This document shows, piece by piece, positions 17,109 to 25,386 of a stretch of 64,000 nucleotides of DNA (positions are counted from its first letter, which is position 1; every line of letters starts with the position of its first letter). The position numbers and the translations under genes are program-made. The notes under the pieces were generated by a model. That model was given only the letters and a program-made list of their open reading frames with translations. It ran no database searches and was not told the origin of the DNA. Origin of the DNA: CAVXNP01 sp963763305 (GTDB lineage Bacteria > Pseudomonadota > Gammaproteobacteria > Xanthomonadales > Rhodanobacteraceae); NCBI GenBank assembly GCA_963763305.1, contig CAVXNP010000001.1, positions 2,790,001 through 2,854,000 of the forward strand, in the 5' to 3' direction.

Positions 17109-17570
17109 TCAGCCGGCCGGAATGGCGTCGAGCACGGCCTGGGCGTGGCCTGCGACCTTCACCCCGCGCCATTCGCGCGCGAGGTTGCCGTCGGGGTCGA
17201 TCAGGAAGGTACTGCGCACCACGCCCATGTGGCGCTTTCCATAGAGGACTTTTTCGTGGATCACGTCAAAGGTCTTGCACCAGCGCTCGTCCGGGTCGGA
17301 GACCAGCGGAAACGGCAGTTCCTGCTTGGCGGCGAAGTTGGCGTGGGACTTGACCGAGTCGCGCGAAACGCCGATGACCCGCGCATTGCGCTTGGCGAAA
17401 GAGGCGTTCAGATCGCGGAAATCCTGGGCTTCGGTGGTGCAGCCGGGCGTGTTGTCCTTGGGATAGAAGTACACCACCACCCATTGGCCCTTGAAGTCGT
17501 CCAGCGACAGCGGGTCGCCATCGCCGGTGGTGGCGGTGAGGGAAGGAAGCGGTTTGCCGATCTCGGGCAT
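17109..17570 (-). CDS. bcp: Thioredoxin-dependent thiol peroxidase (BCP/PrxQ family)
   Basis: Peroxiredoxin reducing hydrogen and lipid peroxides in the cytoplasm. The peroxidatic Cys44 lies in DNTPGCTTEAQDF, with the conserved Arg in SRDSV nearby. The resolving Cys usual at +5 is replaced by Gln49; the only other Cys is C98 (ERWCKTF). The enzyme is therefore a 1-Cys type or resolves through C98. ATG 17570 has GGAGA upstream and gives 153 residues; the open frame goes to 17720 but lacks such a site. The 271-base gap to the gcvR-like gene holds a large GC hairpin (17599-17627). Confidence 0.93.
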   Translation of the reverse strand: MPEIGKPLPSLTATTGDGDPLSLDDFKGQWVVVYFYPKDNTPGCTTEAQDFRDLNASFAKRNARVIGVSRDSVKSHANFAAKQELPFPLVSDPDERWCKTFDVIHEKVLYGKRHMGVVRSTFLIDPDGNLAREWRGVKVAGHAQAVLDAIPAG

Positions 17571-17841
17571 GATTTCTCCATGAGGTCGTTCACAGCGTGA
17601 CGCCGCCGGCATGCCGGCGGCGGCGTCAGCGGTGGTGAGGGTGATCAGGGCGGACGCCAAGGGAACAAGCGCATGCAACGCGGGGCAGGAACTGCGAGCT
17701 GGGCGTGCGACGGGCTGCATGGCACCTCTGGCGACGTACCGGTCCGGCCGCGAGCGGGTCGGATCGTGCGTTGAGCCAAAGACTAGCGTGTCTTTGAAGC
17801 CGGCGAACAGTCCTTGCCAGCCGGGCGCGATCGCGCGATGC

Positions 17842-18400
17842 TCAGAACTTGACCGGATCCATGATGGCGTCCAGGTTCAGCCCGTCGCACAGCTCCAGGA
17901 AATCGTCACGCAAGGTGGCCAGGTGGAGCGACGAGGGAATGCCGATGGTGATCTGCGCCTGGAACATGTCCGCGCCGGTCTGCATTGCCTGGTAGCGCAG
18001 CGAGTTCAGCTGCTCCACGCGGATGTCGTGGCGGCTGAAGAACTCAACCACCTTGACCAGGATCCCCGTGCCGGTCGGCGGCGATCACCTCGACCAGGTA
18101 GGGCAGCAGGTTGCCGGTAGGTGCGCGCGGCTCGGTACGGTAGTGCAGCAGCCGCAGGTCCTCGTCGCGGGCCAGCTTGGTCAGTGCCGTTTCCAGCTTG
18201 GCTACCGCGTCCCAAGCCCCGCTGGCCAGCAGCATCAGCGAGGTGTCGTTGCCGATGGTGGACACGCGCGCGTCGGCCAGGTTGCAGCCGGCGTCGGCGA
18301 TCCGCTTGGCCAGCGACAGCAGCGGGGTGCGGGTCGCCGGGCCCAGCGCCTGGATCAACAACTGGTGGTCGGTGCCGGCACGCGCGGAGGTACGGTTCAA
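17842..18400 (-). pseudogene. Glycine cleavage system regulator-like ACT-domain protein (GcvR family), apparent +1 frameshift
   Basis: Two overlapping frames make one protein. The first part (18400 downward, MNRTSARAGTDHQLL) ends ...PYLVEVIAADR and then goes out of frame. The second part continues in another frame with VVEFFSRHDIRVEQLN and ends DPVKF. Removing one base near 18068-18071 restores a continuous 185-residue reading of two ACT domains. That matches GcvR-type regulators, which often lie divergently beside dapA, as here. The minus strand reads CGGCACGGGG where CGGACGGGG would keep the frame. Sequencing error and true pseudogene are both possible. Confidence 0.8.
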
Positions 18401-18535
18401 GGGGATCTACCTTGTGGCGGAGCCCGCTCATCTGCGCGCCGTGCGACGCGTTGAGCGGATCCGGCCAGCTTACTTGCCCGTCCGACGGAGCCGCAAGTAA
18501 CATCCATCGCTTGCCCTTAAGCGGTACCGCCTGCC

Positions 18536-19429
18536 TTGAACATCCACGGAAGCATCTGCGCGCTGGTCACCCCGTTTGCAGCCGATGGCGCGCTGGATCT
18601 GCCGGCGTTTGGCCGGTTGATCGACTACCAGCTCGACGGCGGCACCCAGGCGGTCGTGGTCGCCGGTTCCACCGGTGAAGCGCACATGCTGCAGCATGAC
18701 GAGTTCGACCGGCTGCTCTCCTTCGCGGTGGAGCGCATCGGCGGGCGTGTTCCGGTCATCGCCGGTACCGGCGAGGCGGGAACGGCCGGGACCGTCTCCG
18801 CCACGCGGCGGGCGCGGGAGCTGGGCGCCGACGCGGCACTGGTGGTCACTCCGTATTACGTGCGCCCGACCCAGGAGGGTATGCGCCGCCATTTCCTGGA
18901 GGTGGCCGAGCACGGCGGATTGCCGGTGCTGCTATACAACGTGCCCGGGCGTACCGGCTGCGACCTGTTGCCCGAGACCGTGGGCGCACTGCGCGAGCAC
19001 CCGGCGATCGTCGGCATCAAGGAAGCGGTCGCCAGCGAGCAGCGCATTGGCGCCCTGGCGGAACTTGTGCGTTCGGATTTCGTCTATCTCTCCGGCGACG
19101 ACGGCACCGCCGGCAAGGCGATGCTTGCCGGTGCCGCCGGCACCATCTCGGTGGTGGCCAATCTGGTGCCCGGCCCATTCCGGGCGCTGTGCAACGCGGC
19201 GGCCACCGGTGACAAAGCAGAGACGGCCCGCTGCCACGCGGCATTGCAACCGTTGCTGGAGGCGCTCGATTGCGCGCCGAACCCGATCCCGGTGAAGGCC
19301 GGGTTGCCGTTGCTGGGGCTGGGCCTGGCGCGTTTGCGGCTGCCGCTGGTGGAGCTGTCCGATGGTCCCGCTCTGGCACGGCTGCGCGAAACGCTGGCGG
19401 GTCTGGCATCCTTGGTGGCCGCGGCCTGA
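18536..19429 (+). CDS. dapA: 4-hydroxy-tetrahydrodipicolinate synthase
   Basis: Condenses pyruvate with aspartate semialdehyde in lysine and diaminopimelate synthesis. A TIM-barrel protein of 297 residues with the Schiff-base Lys162 (GIKEA), catalytic Tyr134 (YNVPGRTG) and the GSTGEA pyruvate loop (44-49). The start is TTG at 18536; no ATG precedes the conserved N-terminus and the ribosome site is poor. The bamC-like lipoprotein gene follows after 35 bases, the classical dapA-bamC order. The divergent upstream gene is the gcvR homologue. Confidence 0.95.
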   Translation: MNIHGSICALVTPFAADGALDLPAFGRLIDYQLDGGTQAVVVAGSTGEAHMLQHDEFDRLLSFAVERIGGRVPVIAGTGEAGTAGTVSATRRARELGADAALVVTPYYVRPTQEGMRRHFLEVAEHGGLPVLLYNVPGRTGCDLLPETVGALREHPAIVGIKEAVASEQRIGALAELVRSDFVYLSGDDGTAGKAMLAGAAGTISVVANLVPGPFRALCNAAATGDKAETARCHAALQPLLEALDCAPNPIPVKAGLPLLGLGLARLRLPLVELSDGPALARLRETLAGLASLVAAA

Positions 19430-19464
19430 CGCCGCTGCCCGATACTCTTACGGAATCCGATTAC

Positions 19465-20046
19465 ATGAAGAAATCCTCGCTCCTCGTCGCTCTGCCGGCC
19501 CTGGCTCTGTCCGGCCTGCTGCTCTCGGGCTGCGGCTTGTTCCGTTCCGAGAAGGCCTGGAAGCAAGCCCAGCAGGAGAGCCCGCTGGAGATTCCGCCGG
19601 GGCTGGATACGCCGCCTGCCAGCGCGGCGCTGATGATTCCGCCGCCCGGCGCGAACAATCCGACCGCCAACGGGGCCACCGCCGCCGTCGGTTCGCAGGG
19701 CGGCACCATTGCCGATGGCTTCGTGCTCGGCGGCAGTGCCGACAGCGTCTACCGTCGGGTGGGCCAGGCGCTGGAAAGCGGCGGCCTGGGCAACGTAATC
19801 GGTCACGACGATGCGGCGCACACCTATGTGGTCAGCGTGTCACCGGCCACGGCGGCGAAGAAGCGCGGCTTCTTCAGTCGGATGTTCCACAAGAAAGACG
19901 ACAGCCCGGCCATCGGTCCGGCGTCGCGCCAGGTACAGATCAGCATCAATGGCAGCGGTGCCGACGCCAGCGAAGTCCGGGCGCAGGGCAATGCCGCGGC
20001 GGTGGCCAGGGTCGTGGACGGCCTGAAGTCGCGCCTGGGCGGCTGA
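19465..20046 (+). CDS. bamC: BamC-like outer-membrane lipoprotein (short form)
   Basis: A lipoprotein signal ends in the lipobox LLSGC near residue 22. Next comes an extended Pro-rich segment (LEIPPGLDTPP), as in the BamD-binding arm of BamC. A single compact C-terminal domain follows (from GSADSVYRRVGQALE). At 193 residues it is much shorter than E. coli BamC, which has two helix-grip domains; this one seems to keep one. Position directly after dapA supports the assignment. A role in the BAM complex is by homology. Confidence 0.75.
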   Translation: MKKSSLLVALPALALSGLLLSGCGLFRSEKAWKQAQQESPLEIPPGLDTPPASAALMIPPPGANNPTANGATAAVGSQGGTIADGFVLGGSADSVYRRVGQALESGGLGNVIGHDDAAHTYVVSVSPATAAKKRGFFSRMFHKKDDSPAIGPASRQVQISINGSGADASEVRAQGNAAAVARVVDGLKSRLGG

Positions 20047-20068
20047 AGCTCGGTACGATGCCAACATG

Positions 20069-20096
20069 AAAAACGCCGCCCTCGGGCGGCGTTTTT
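20069..20096. terminator. Bidirectional terminator between bamC and fdxA
   Basis: AAAAACGCCGCCC and GGGCGGCGTTTTT form a perfect hairpin with a 2-base loop, A-rich on one side and T-rich on the other. It lies between the convergent bamC and fdxA genes and can stop transcription from both. Confidence 0.9.
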
Positions 20097-20149
20097 CGTG
20101 AAGCGGTTCTCTCTGCCGGTTCGCCCGCGCTCTGCGGCGAGATGGCCGC

Positions 20150-20473
20150 TCAGCGCTCGAGCAGGCCCAGCTTGTCGGGCTTGTCTTCCCAGTCCTTGGC
20201 GTCGGCGGGGGCGTCCTTGCGCTCGGTGATCACCGGCCAGTTCCTGGCCAGTTCCGCGTTCAGCGCCACGAACACTTCCTGGCCGGCCGGCACGTCGTCC
20301 TCGGGGTAGATCGCGTTGACCGGGCACTCGGGCTCGCACAGGGTGCAGTCGATGCATTCGTCCGGGTCGATCGCCAGGAAGTTGGGGCCTTCGTGAAAGG
20401 CGTCCACCGGGCACACTTCCACGCAGTCGGTGTACTTGCACTTGATGCAGTTGTCGATAACGACAAAGGTCAT
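20150..20473 (-). CDS. fdxA: Seven-iron ferredoxin FdxA
   Basis: Small cytoplasmic electron carrier with one [3Fe-4S] and one [4Fe-4S] cluster. Cluster cysteines are at 9, 12, 17, 21 and at 40, 43, 46, 50 (CIKCKYTDCVEVCP and CIDCTLCEPECP). The C-terminal tail (WPVITERKDAP) is typical of the 107-residue Azotobacter-type protein. Start ATG 20473 follows GAAGCCACGCC. It is convergent with bamC and shares the bidirectional terminator. Confidence 0.95.
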   Translation of the reverse strand: MTFVVIDNCIKCKYTDCVEVCPVDAFHEGPNFLAIDPDECIDCTLCEPECPVNAIYPEDDVPAGQEVFVALNAELARNWPVITERKDAPADAKDWEDKPDKLGLLER

Positions 20474-20550
20474 GGCGTGGCTTCAGTCGGCTTCATGGGG
20501 TACGCCAGACGGCTCCGTGGCGGGAAGAGGAGGCGGCTCTTATCAGGAGT

Positions 20551-20568
20551 GCGGCCATGGATGGCCGC
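20551..20568 (+). other. CATGGATG hairpin, copy 1
   Basis: GCGGCCAT-GG-ATGGCCGC is a perfect dyad preceded by GGAGT and followed by TTTTAAT on the plus strand. The same core with different, matching stem arms occurs at 27105-27120 and 27188-27203. It lies in the 179-base gap between fdxA and tRNA-Glu, which otherwise shows no gene. It could act as a plus-strand terminator; see findings. Confidence 0.55.
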
Positions 20569-20652
20569 TTTTAATCTCTCTGGGGGCGAAGACCACCAAC
20601 CCAGCCACCAGCCATCCAGGAAACAGCAATCACGGATGATTGCACCGGTTGA

Positions 20653-20728
20653 TGGCGCTCCCTACGAGACTCGAACTCGTGTTCCCGCCTTGAGAGGGCG
20701 GTGTCCTAGGCCACTAGACGAAGGGAGC
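20653..20728 (-). tRNA. tRNA-Glu (anticodon CTC)
   Basis: The minus strand gives a 76-base cloverleaf with encoded CCA. Acceptor stem GCTCCCT pairs with AGGGAGC and the discriminator is G. The D-arm GTCTAGTGGCCTAGGAC has the usual tRNA-Glu form. The anticodon loop CTCTCAA holds CTC at positions 34-36. The T-loop is TTCGAGT. It reads GAG codons. A promoter lies just upstream. Confidence 0.97.
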
Positions 20729-20748
20729 GTATTGCTGCGAGGCGCGCT

Positions 20749-20776
20749 AGTATAGCGAAATTGTTTCGCCCGGCAA
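20749..20776 (-). promoter_or_regulatory. Promoter of tRNA-Glu
   Basis: On the minus strand, TTGCCG (20776-20771) and TATACT (20754-20749) are 16 bases apart, about 20 bases before the tRNA 5' end. Confidence 0.65.
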
Positions 20777-20913
20777 TGCCTGTGCATGCGGAAATTTCGC
20801 TGCCGTCCGAAACAACCCGGCATCGCCACGGGCGATTGCATGGACCGGACGCTGGCGGACACGCCGCGATTGATTGCACCCAGGGCGCCTGGCGCCGCAA
20901 GGATTCAGACCGC

Positions 20914-22266
20914 TTGAACCCAGAAGCAAGGAACAAGGTCACGCCCGCGCTGACGATCGTCCCGCGCGATCAGCACGTGATTTCCCGCAAGAACATCTCC
21001 AAGGCCGCCCTGCGCGTGCTGTACCGGTTGAACGAGGCCGGCTACAACGCCTATCTGGTCGGTGGCGCCGTGCGCGATCTGTTGCTCGGCGGCTCGCCCA
21101 AGGATTACGACGTGGCCACCAACGCCACGCCCGAGGAGGTCAAGAAGCTGTTTCGCAACTGCCGCCTGATCGGCCGCCGCTTCCGGCTGGCGCACGTGGT
21201 GTTCGGGCCGGAGATCATCGAGGTGGCGACCTTCCGCGGCACCGGCGAAGAGGACGCTGCCGAAGGCGACCGGCACATCGTCGACGGCCGCATCGTGCGC
21301 GACAATGTCTGGGGGTCGATCGAGGAGGATGCGGTGCGCCGCGATTTCCGGGTCAACGCCCTGTACTACGACGTCAGCGATTTTTCCGTGCGCGACTACG
21401 TCGGCGGCATGCAGGACGTGCAGGACAAGGTGCTGCACCTGATCGGCGATCCGGCCACCCGCTACCGCGAGGATCCGGTGCGCATGCTGCGCGCGGCGCG
21501 GCTGGCGGCGAAACTGGGCTTCCGCATCGACCACAAGGCGTCCGCGCCTTTCGAAGAACTCGGTCCGCTGCTGGCCGAGGCGGCGCCTGCGCGGCTGTTC
21601 GATGAGTCGCTGAAGATGTTCCTGTCCGGCAATGGCTTGAAGAGTTTCCGCATGCTGGAGCAATGCGGGTTGCTGAAGTTCCTGTTTCCGGTCACCGCGC
21701 GGGCGCTGCAGCGAGGCGACGAGGCCTTGCGGTCGCTGGTCGAGCACGGCCTGGCCAACACCGACCAGCGCATCGCCGAGGGCAAGTCTGTCACTCCTGC
21801 GTTCCTGTTCGCGGTCCTGCTGTGGGGCGAGGTGCGGGATCTGGCCCACGGCTGGATGGCCACCGGCATGGACGGCACCGAGGCGTGGTCACGCGCCGCC
21901 GGACGGGTGGTCGGGGAGCAGTGCCAGCGGGTGGCGATCCCGCGTCGATTCACCCTGACCATGGAAGAGATCTGGTCGCTGCAGCCACGCTTCGAGCAAT
22001 TGCAGCGCAAGCGGGTGTTCCGGCTGATGACCCACCCGCGTTTCCGCGCCGCGTTCGACTTCCTGTTGCTGCGCGCCGATGAGTCGCTGGCGATCCGCGA
22101 ACTCGGCCAGTGGTGGGCGCACGCCCAGCAGCTGCCGCAGGAGGTGCTGGCCTCGGCCTTGCCCGCTGGCGGCGGTAGCAGCGAGGCGGGCGCCGGACCA
22201 GGTGCCGGCGCGCCGCCGCGCAAGCGCCGTCGTCGCAAACCCGCGGGGAAGTCGGGCCCGGCGTGA
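20914..22266 (+). CDS. pcnB: Poly(A) polymerase I
   Basis: Adds 3' poly(A) tails that speed RNA decay. The nucleotidyltransferase core has LVGGAVRDLLLGG and the DxD pair in SPKDYDVAT. An RNA/head domain with RRDFRVNALYYD and REDPVRMLRAARLAAKLGF follows, then a basic tail (KRRRRKP) typical of PcnB rather than of CCA-adding enzyme. The start is TTG at 20914 (MNPEARNK) with AAGGA upstream. The open frame reaches 20761 but that part overlaps the tRNA promoter. That gives 450 residues. Its stop overlaps folK by four bases. Confidence 0.9.
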   Translation: MNPEARNKVTPALTIVPRDQHVISRKNISKAALRVLYRLNEAGYNAYLVGGAVRDLLLGGSPKDYDVATNATPEEVKKLFRNCRLIGRRFRLAHVVFGPEIIEVATFRGTGEEDAAEGDRHIVDGRIVRDNVWGSIEEDAVRRDFRVNALYYDVSDFSVRDYVGGMQDVQDKVLHLIGDPATRYREDPVRMLRAARLAAKLGFRIDHKASAPFEELGPLLAEAAPARLFDESLKMFLSGNGLKSFRMLEQCGLLKFLFPVTARALQRGDEALRSLVEHGLANTDQRIAEGKSVTPAFLFAVLLWGEVRDLAHGWMATGMDGTEAWSRAAGRVVGEQCQRVAIPRRFTLTMEEIWSLQPRFEQLQRKRVFRLMTHPRFRAAFDFLLLRADESLAIRELGQWWAHAQQLPQEVLASALPAGGGSSEAGAGPGAGAPPRKRRRRKPAGKSGPA

Positions 22267-22754
22267 AGGTCGCCTACGTCGCCCTGGGCAGCAACCTGGG
22301 CGATCCGCAGCAGCACCTGCGCGATGCGGTGGTGGCCCTGGCGGCCTTGCCGCAGACGTGCGTGCTGGCCCGGTCGCGGATGTATTCGACGCCACCGTGG
22401 GGCGTGCAGCAGCAGCCGCCGTTCGTCAACGCGGCGGTGCAGTTGCGCACCGCGCTTGCACCGGAGGCACTGCTCGATGCCCTGCTCGCGATCGAGCGCG
22501 CGCACGGTCGTCGGCGCGACGGCGAGCGATGGGGCCCGCGCACCCTGGATCTGGACCTGCTGCATGTCGAGGGCGCGCACTGCAACCAGCCGCGACTGAC
22601 CCTGCCGCACCCGCGCATCGGCGAACGCGCGTTCGTACTGCTGCCGCTGAACGACCTGGCACCGGCGCTGGAACTGCCGGGGCAGGGACGCGTCGCCGAA
22701 CTGCTCGCCGCAGTCGATATCACCGGCTGCCGCCCCCTGGCGCAGCCCCTGTAG
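22263..22754 (+). CDS. folK: 2-amino-4-hydroxy-6-hydroxymethyldihydropteridine pyrophosphokinase
   Basis: Transfers pyrophosphate from ATP to the pterin in folate synthesis. Signature features are the N-terminal ALGSNLGD, the substrate loop around STPPWGV, and ERWGPRTLDLDLL with the metal-binding Asp pair. It has 163 residues, normal. The GTG start at 22263 sits in the pcnB stop (GTGA), showing coupling, and pcnB-folK-panBCD is a common gammaproteobacterial order. Its TAG stop lies in a GTAGGAG motif that opens a degenerate family B REP. Confidence 0.95.
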   Translation: MKVAYVALGSNLGDPQQHLRDAVVALAALPQTCVLARSRMYSTPPWGVQQQPPFVNAAVQLRTALAPEALLDALLAIERAHGRRRDGERWGPRTLDLDLLHVEGAHCNQPRLTLPHPRIGERAFVLLPLNDLAPALELPGQGRVAELLAAVDITGCRPLAQPL

Positions 22755-22790
22755 GAGATCCCGCGAAGCGGCTCGTAGTCGTGCCGGCCC
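22751..22790. repeat. Degenerate REP family B unit at the folK 3' end
   Basis: GTAGGAGATCCCGCGAAGCGG keeps the GTAGGAG head and a GAAGCGGC arm, but the palindrome is broken. The head contains the folK stop codon. The rest of the 211-base folK-panB gap is GC-rich with no clear gene. Confidence 0.5.
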
Positions 22791-22965
22791 GCGATGGCGG
22801 GTGCACGCCCGGGTCGCCGCCCGAAGGCGCCGCCCCGGCCTCGGCACGGGCGCTTTTGCGGTAGCGGCAAATGGCCGGGCCTGCCTGCCGTTCCCGCGTC
22901 GTGGCGACAGGGCCTGGGCTGGACATCCTGTGTAGACTTGGCCGGACGATATCCGAGGAATTGCC

Positions 22966-23796
22966 GTGTACGTGGATCCCACCCGCGCCCCCGCCCGCAA
23001 GCCGGTCACCGTGCCGGGCCTGCGTGCGATGAAGGCGCAAGGCCGCCGCATCGTCATGCTGACCGCCTACGACGCCAGCTTTGCCGCACAGCTGGAAATG
23101 GCCGGTATCGACATCGCGCTGGTCGGCGATTCGCTGGGCATGGTGGTGCAGGGGCATCGCACCACGTTGCCGGTGACGCTGGACCAGATGGTCTACCACA
23201 CCGCGGCAGTGGCCCGCGGCCTGTCCGCCACGCTTCTGATTGCCGACCTGCCCTTCATGGCCGAGCGCGACGTGGCGCATGCGCTGGAGGCGGCCGCGCG
23301 GCTGGTTGGCGAGGGCGGCGCCGCGGCGGTCAAGCTGGAGGGCGGCGCACCGCACATCCTGGAGGCGATCACCGCCTTGTCGGCCCGGGCGATCCCGGTC
23401 TGCGCGCACCTGGGGCTGACCCCGCAGTCGGTCCACAAGTTCGGCGGCTTCCGCATCCAGGGGCGCGAACAGGCGGCGGCCGACCGGCTGCTCGACGAGG
23501 CCCGTGCGGTGCAGGCGGCCGGTGCCGGCCTGCTGGTGGTCGAGGGGGTTCCGACCGAGCTGGGGCGCCGCTTGACCGAGGCGGTCGAGATTCCGGTGAT
23601 CGGTATCGGGGCCGGTCCGCACTGCGACGGCCAGGTGCTGGTGATCCACGACATGCTGGGCATCACCCCGGGCAAGCGACCGAAGTTCAGCAAGGATTTC
23701 CTGGCCGGTCGCGGTTCCGTCGCCGCGGCGATCGCGGCCTACGCCGAGGACGTGCGCAACGGTGTCTTCCCGGCGCCGGAACATTGCTTCGAATAG
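22966..23796 (+). CDS. panB: 3-methyl-2-oxobutanoate hydroxymethyltransferase
   Basis: First step of the pantoate branch: transfers a hydroxymethyl group from methylenetetrahydrofolate to 2-oxoisovalerate. The 276-residue barrel carries LTAYDASFA, VGDSLGMV (metal-binding Asp), VKLEGG and GHLGLTPQS-like HLGLTPQSV, all standard PanB motifs. The start is GTG at 22966 with GAGGAA upstream. panC follows after 9 bases. Confidence 0.96.
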   Translation: MYVDPTRAPARKPVTVPGLRAMKAQGRRIVMLTAYDASFAAQLEMAGIDIALVGDSLGMVVQGHRTTLPVTLDQMVYHTAAVARGLSATLLIADLPFMAERDVAHALEAAARLVGEGGAAAVKLEGGAPHILEAITALSARAIPVCAHLGLTPQSVHKFGGFRIQGREQAAADRLLDEARAVQAAGAGLLVVEGVPTELGRRLTEAVEIPVIGIGAGPHCDGQVLVIHDMLGITPGKRPKFSKDFLAGRGSVAAAIAAYAEDVRNGVFPAPEHCFE

Positions 23797-23805
23797 GCCG
23801 CACAG

Positions 23806-24660
23806 ATGCAGACAGTGCAGGATGCGGGAGCATTGCGGGCGCTTGTCCGCGGTTGGCGCGCGCAGGGCCAGACGGTCGGTTTCGTGCCGACCATGGGCAA
23901 CCTCCATGCCGGTCACCATTCCCTGGTCCGGCTGGCGCGCTCGCGCGTCGACCGGGTGGTCGCCAGTGTGTTCGTCAACCCGACCCAGTTCGGCCCCAAC
24001 GAGGACTTCGAACGTTACCCGCGCACCCTGGCACAGGATCAGGCCGGCCTGGCCGAGCACGAGTGCGACCTGTTGTTCGTACCCGACGTGGCCACGATCT
24101 ATCCGTTCGGCCCGCAGCACACGGTGAGCCTGCGGGTGCCACAGATCACCGAGGTGCTGGAAGGCGCGCATCGCCCGGGGCACTTCGATGGCGTGGCCAC
24201 GGTGGTCTGCAAGCTGTTCAATCTGGTGCAGCCGGACCTTGCGGTCTTCGGCCAGAAGGATTTCCAGCAGCTGAAGGTGATCGAGCGGATGGTGCGCGAC
24301 CTGTCGCTGCCGCTGCGGGTGCTGGCGGCCCCCATCGCGCGTGCCGACGACGGCCTGGCGCTGAGTTCGCGCAACCAATACCTGTCGCCCGACGAGCGTG
24401 CACTCGCGCCGTTGGTATACCGGACCCTGCAGCAAATGCGCGAGCTGACCGCCAAGGGCCACGCGCGGCGGGTCATCGAACAGGCCGCCAGCTCCACGCT
24501 GGAGCGCGCCGGCTTCGCGCCCGACTACGCGGTGATCCGATCGGCCACGGATCTGTCCGAGCCGGTCGAGGGCGCGTTGGCCGGGCAGGGCGGGCTGGTT
24601 GCGCTGATTGCCGCCCGGCTGGGCAGCACCCGGCTGATCGACAACCTGCTGCTTGACTGA
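23806..24660 (+). CDS. panC: Pantothenate synthetase
   Basis: Joins pantoate and beta-alanine with ATP. It belongs to the nucleotidyltransferase superfamily: PTMGNLHAGH is the HIGH-like motif (about residues 28-37) and LSSRNQYLS the KMSKS-like loop. FVNPTQFGPNED and FGQKDFQQ are present. It has 284 residues, normal. It is 9 bases after panB and in one unit with panD. Confidence 0.97.
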   Translation: MQTVQDAGALRALVRGWRAQGQTVGFVPTMGNLHAGHHSLVRLARSRVDRVVASVFVNPTQFGPNEDFERYPRTLAQDQAGLAEHECDLLFVPDVATIYPFGPQHTVSLRVPQITEVLEGAHRPGHFDGVATVVCKLFNLVQPDLAVFGQKDFQQLKVIERMVRDLSLPLRVLAAPIARADDGLALSSRNQYLSPDERALAPLVYRTLQQMRELTAKGHARRVIEQAASSTLERAGFAPDYAVIRSATDLSEPVEGALAGQGGLVALIAARLGSTRLIDNLLLD

Positions 24661-24782
24661 GCGCTGGCACGGATGGCGGCATGCGGGTCCGTCGTGCAGC
24701 CGCGGGCAGCGCATGTTGCAGTGCAGCGGCAGGGGTTCGATAATTGTCCCTTGCGATCACCAGCCTTTGCGGAACCGAACTC

Positions 24783-25169
24783 ATGCATCTGAACATGCTC
24801 AAGGCCAAGATTCACCGTGCCACGGTGACCCACGCCGAGCTCCACTACGAGGGCTCGATCGCCATCGACGGCCTGCTGCTGGACGCCTCGGGCATCCGCG
24901 AGTACGAGCAGATCCACGCCTGGAACGTCAACAGTGGCCAGCGCTTCGTCACCTACGCGCTGCGTGCCGAGGAAGGCTCGGGCATCATCTCGGTCAACGG
25001 CAGCGCCGCGCGCAGCGCGCAGACCGGTGACCTGGTGATCATCGCCGCCTTCGCCCAGTTGGCCGAGGCCGAGTTGGCGCAGTTCAAGCCGACCATGGTT
25101 TACGTGGACGCGGACAACCGCATGACCCACACCAATCATTCGATTCCCAAGCAGATGGCAGCCGCCTGA
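24783..25169 (+). CDS. panD: Aspartate 1-decarboxylase
   Basis: Makes beta-alanine for PanC. Self-processing occurs at Gly24-Ser25 (YEGSIAID), leaving a pyruvoyl group on the Ser; Lys9 and Tyr58-region residues are present. It has 128 residues. The open frame starts earlier (24744), but MHLNMLKAKIHRA at 24783 matches the family N-terminus. It follows panC by 122 bases. A family B REP lies 25 bases after its stop. Confidence 0.96.
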   Translation: MHLNMLKAKIHRATVTHAELHYEGSIAIDGLLLDASGIREYEQIHAWNVNSGQRFVTYALRAEEGSGIISVNGSAARSAQTGDLVIIAAFAQLAEAELAQFKPTMVYVDADNRMTHTNHSIPKQMAAA

Positions 25170-25193
25170 GTCGCGGGCTCCCGCTGCCGCCAC

Positions 25194-25240
25194 TGTAGGA
25201 GCGGCTTCAGCCGCGATGGCCACGGTAGCGGCCGGGCTCC
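25194..25240. repeat. REP family B unit
   Basis: TGTAGGAGCGGCTTCAGCC followed by GCGATGGCCACGGTAGCGG; a perfect GCGGCTTCAGCCGC palindrome behind a GTAG head. It lies between panD and pgi. Confidence 0.8.
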
Positions 25241-25386
25241 GGCCACATGCAAGGCGGGCGGCTTGGGGAGCGCACCGCTGGGGCATCGGGAGCCGAAACC
25301 GCCGCGACCAAACGGCACGCGATCGCTGATCGGATGGTCACATTCGCTGAGCTAAGATGGGCGCTTGTCTCCCGCGCCCAGAGCCC

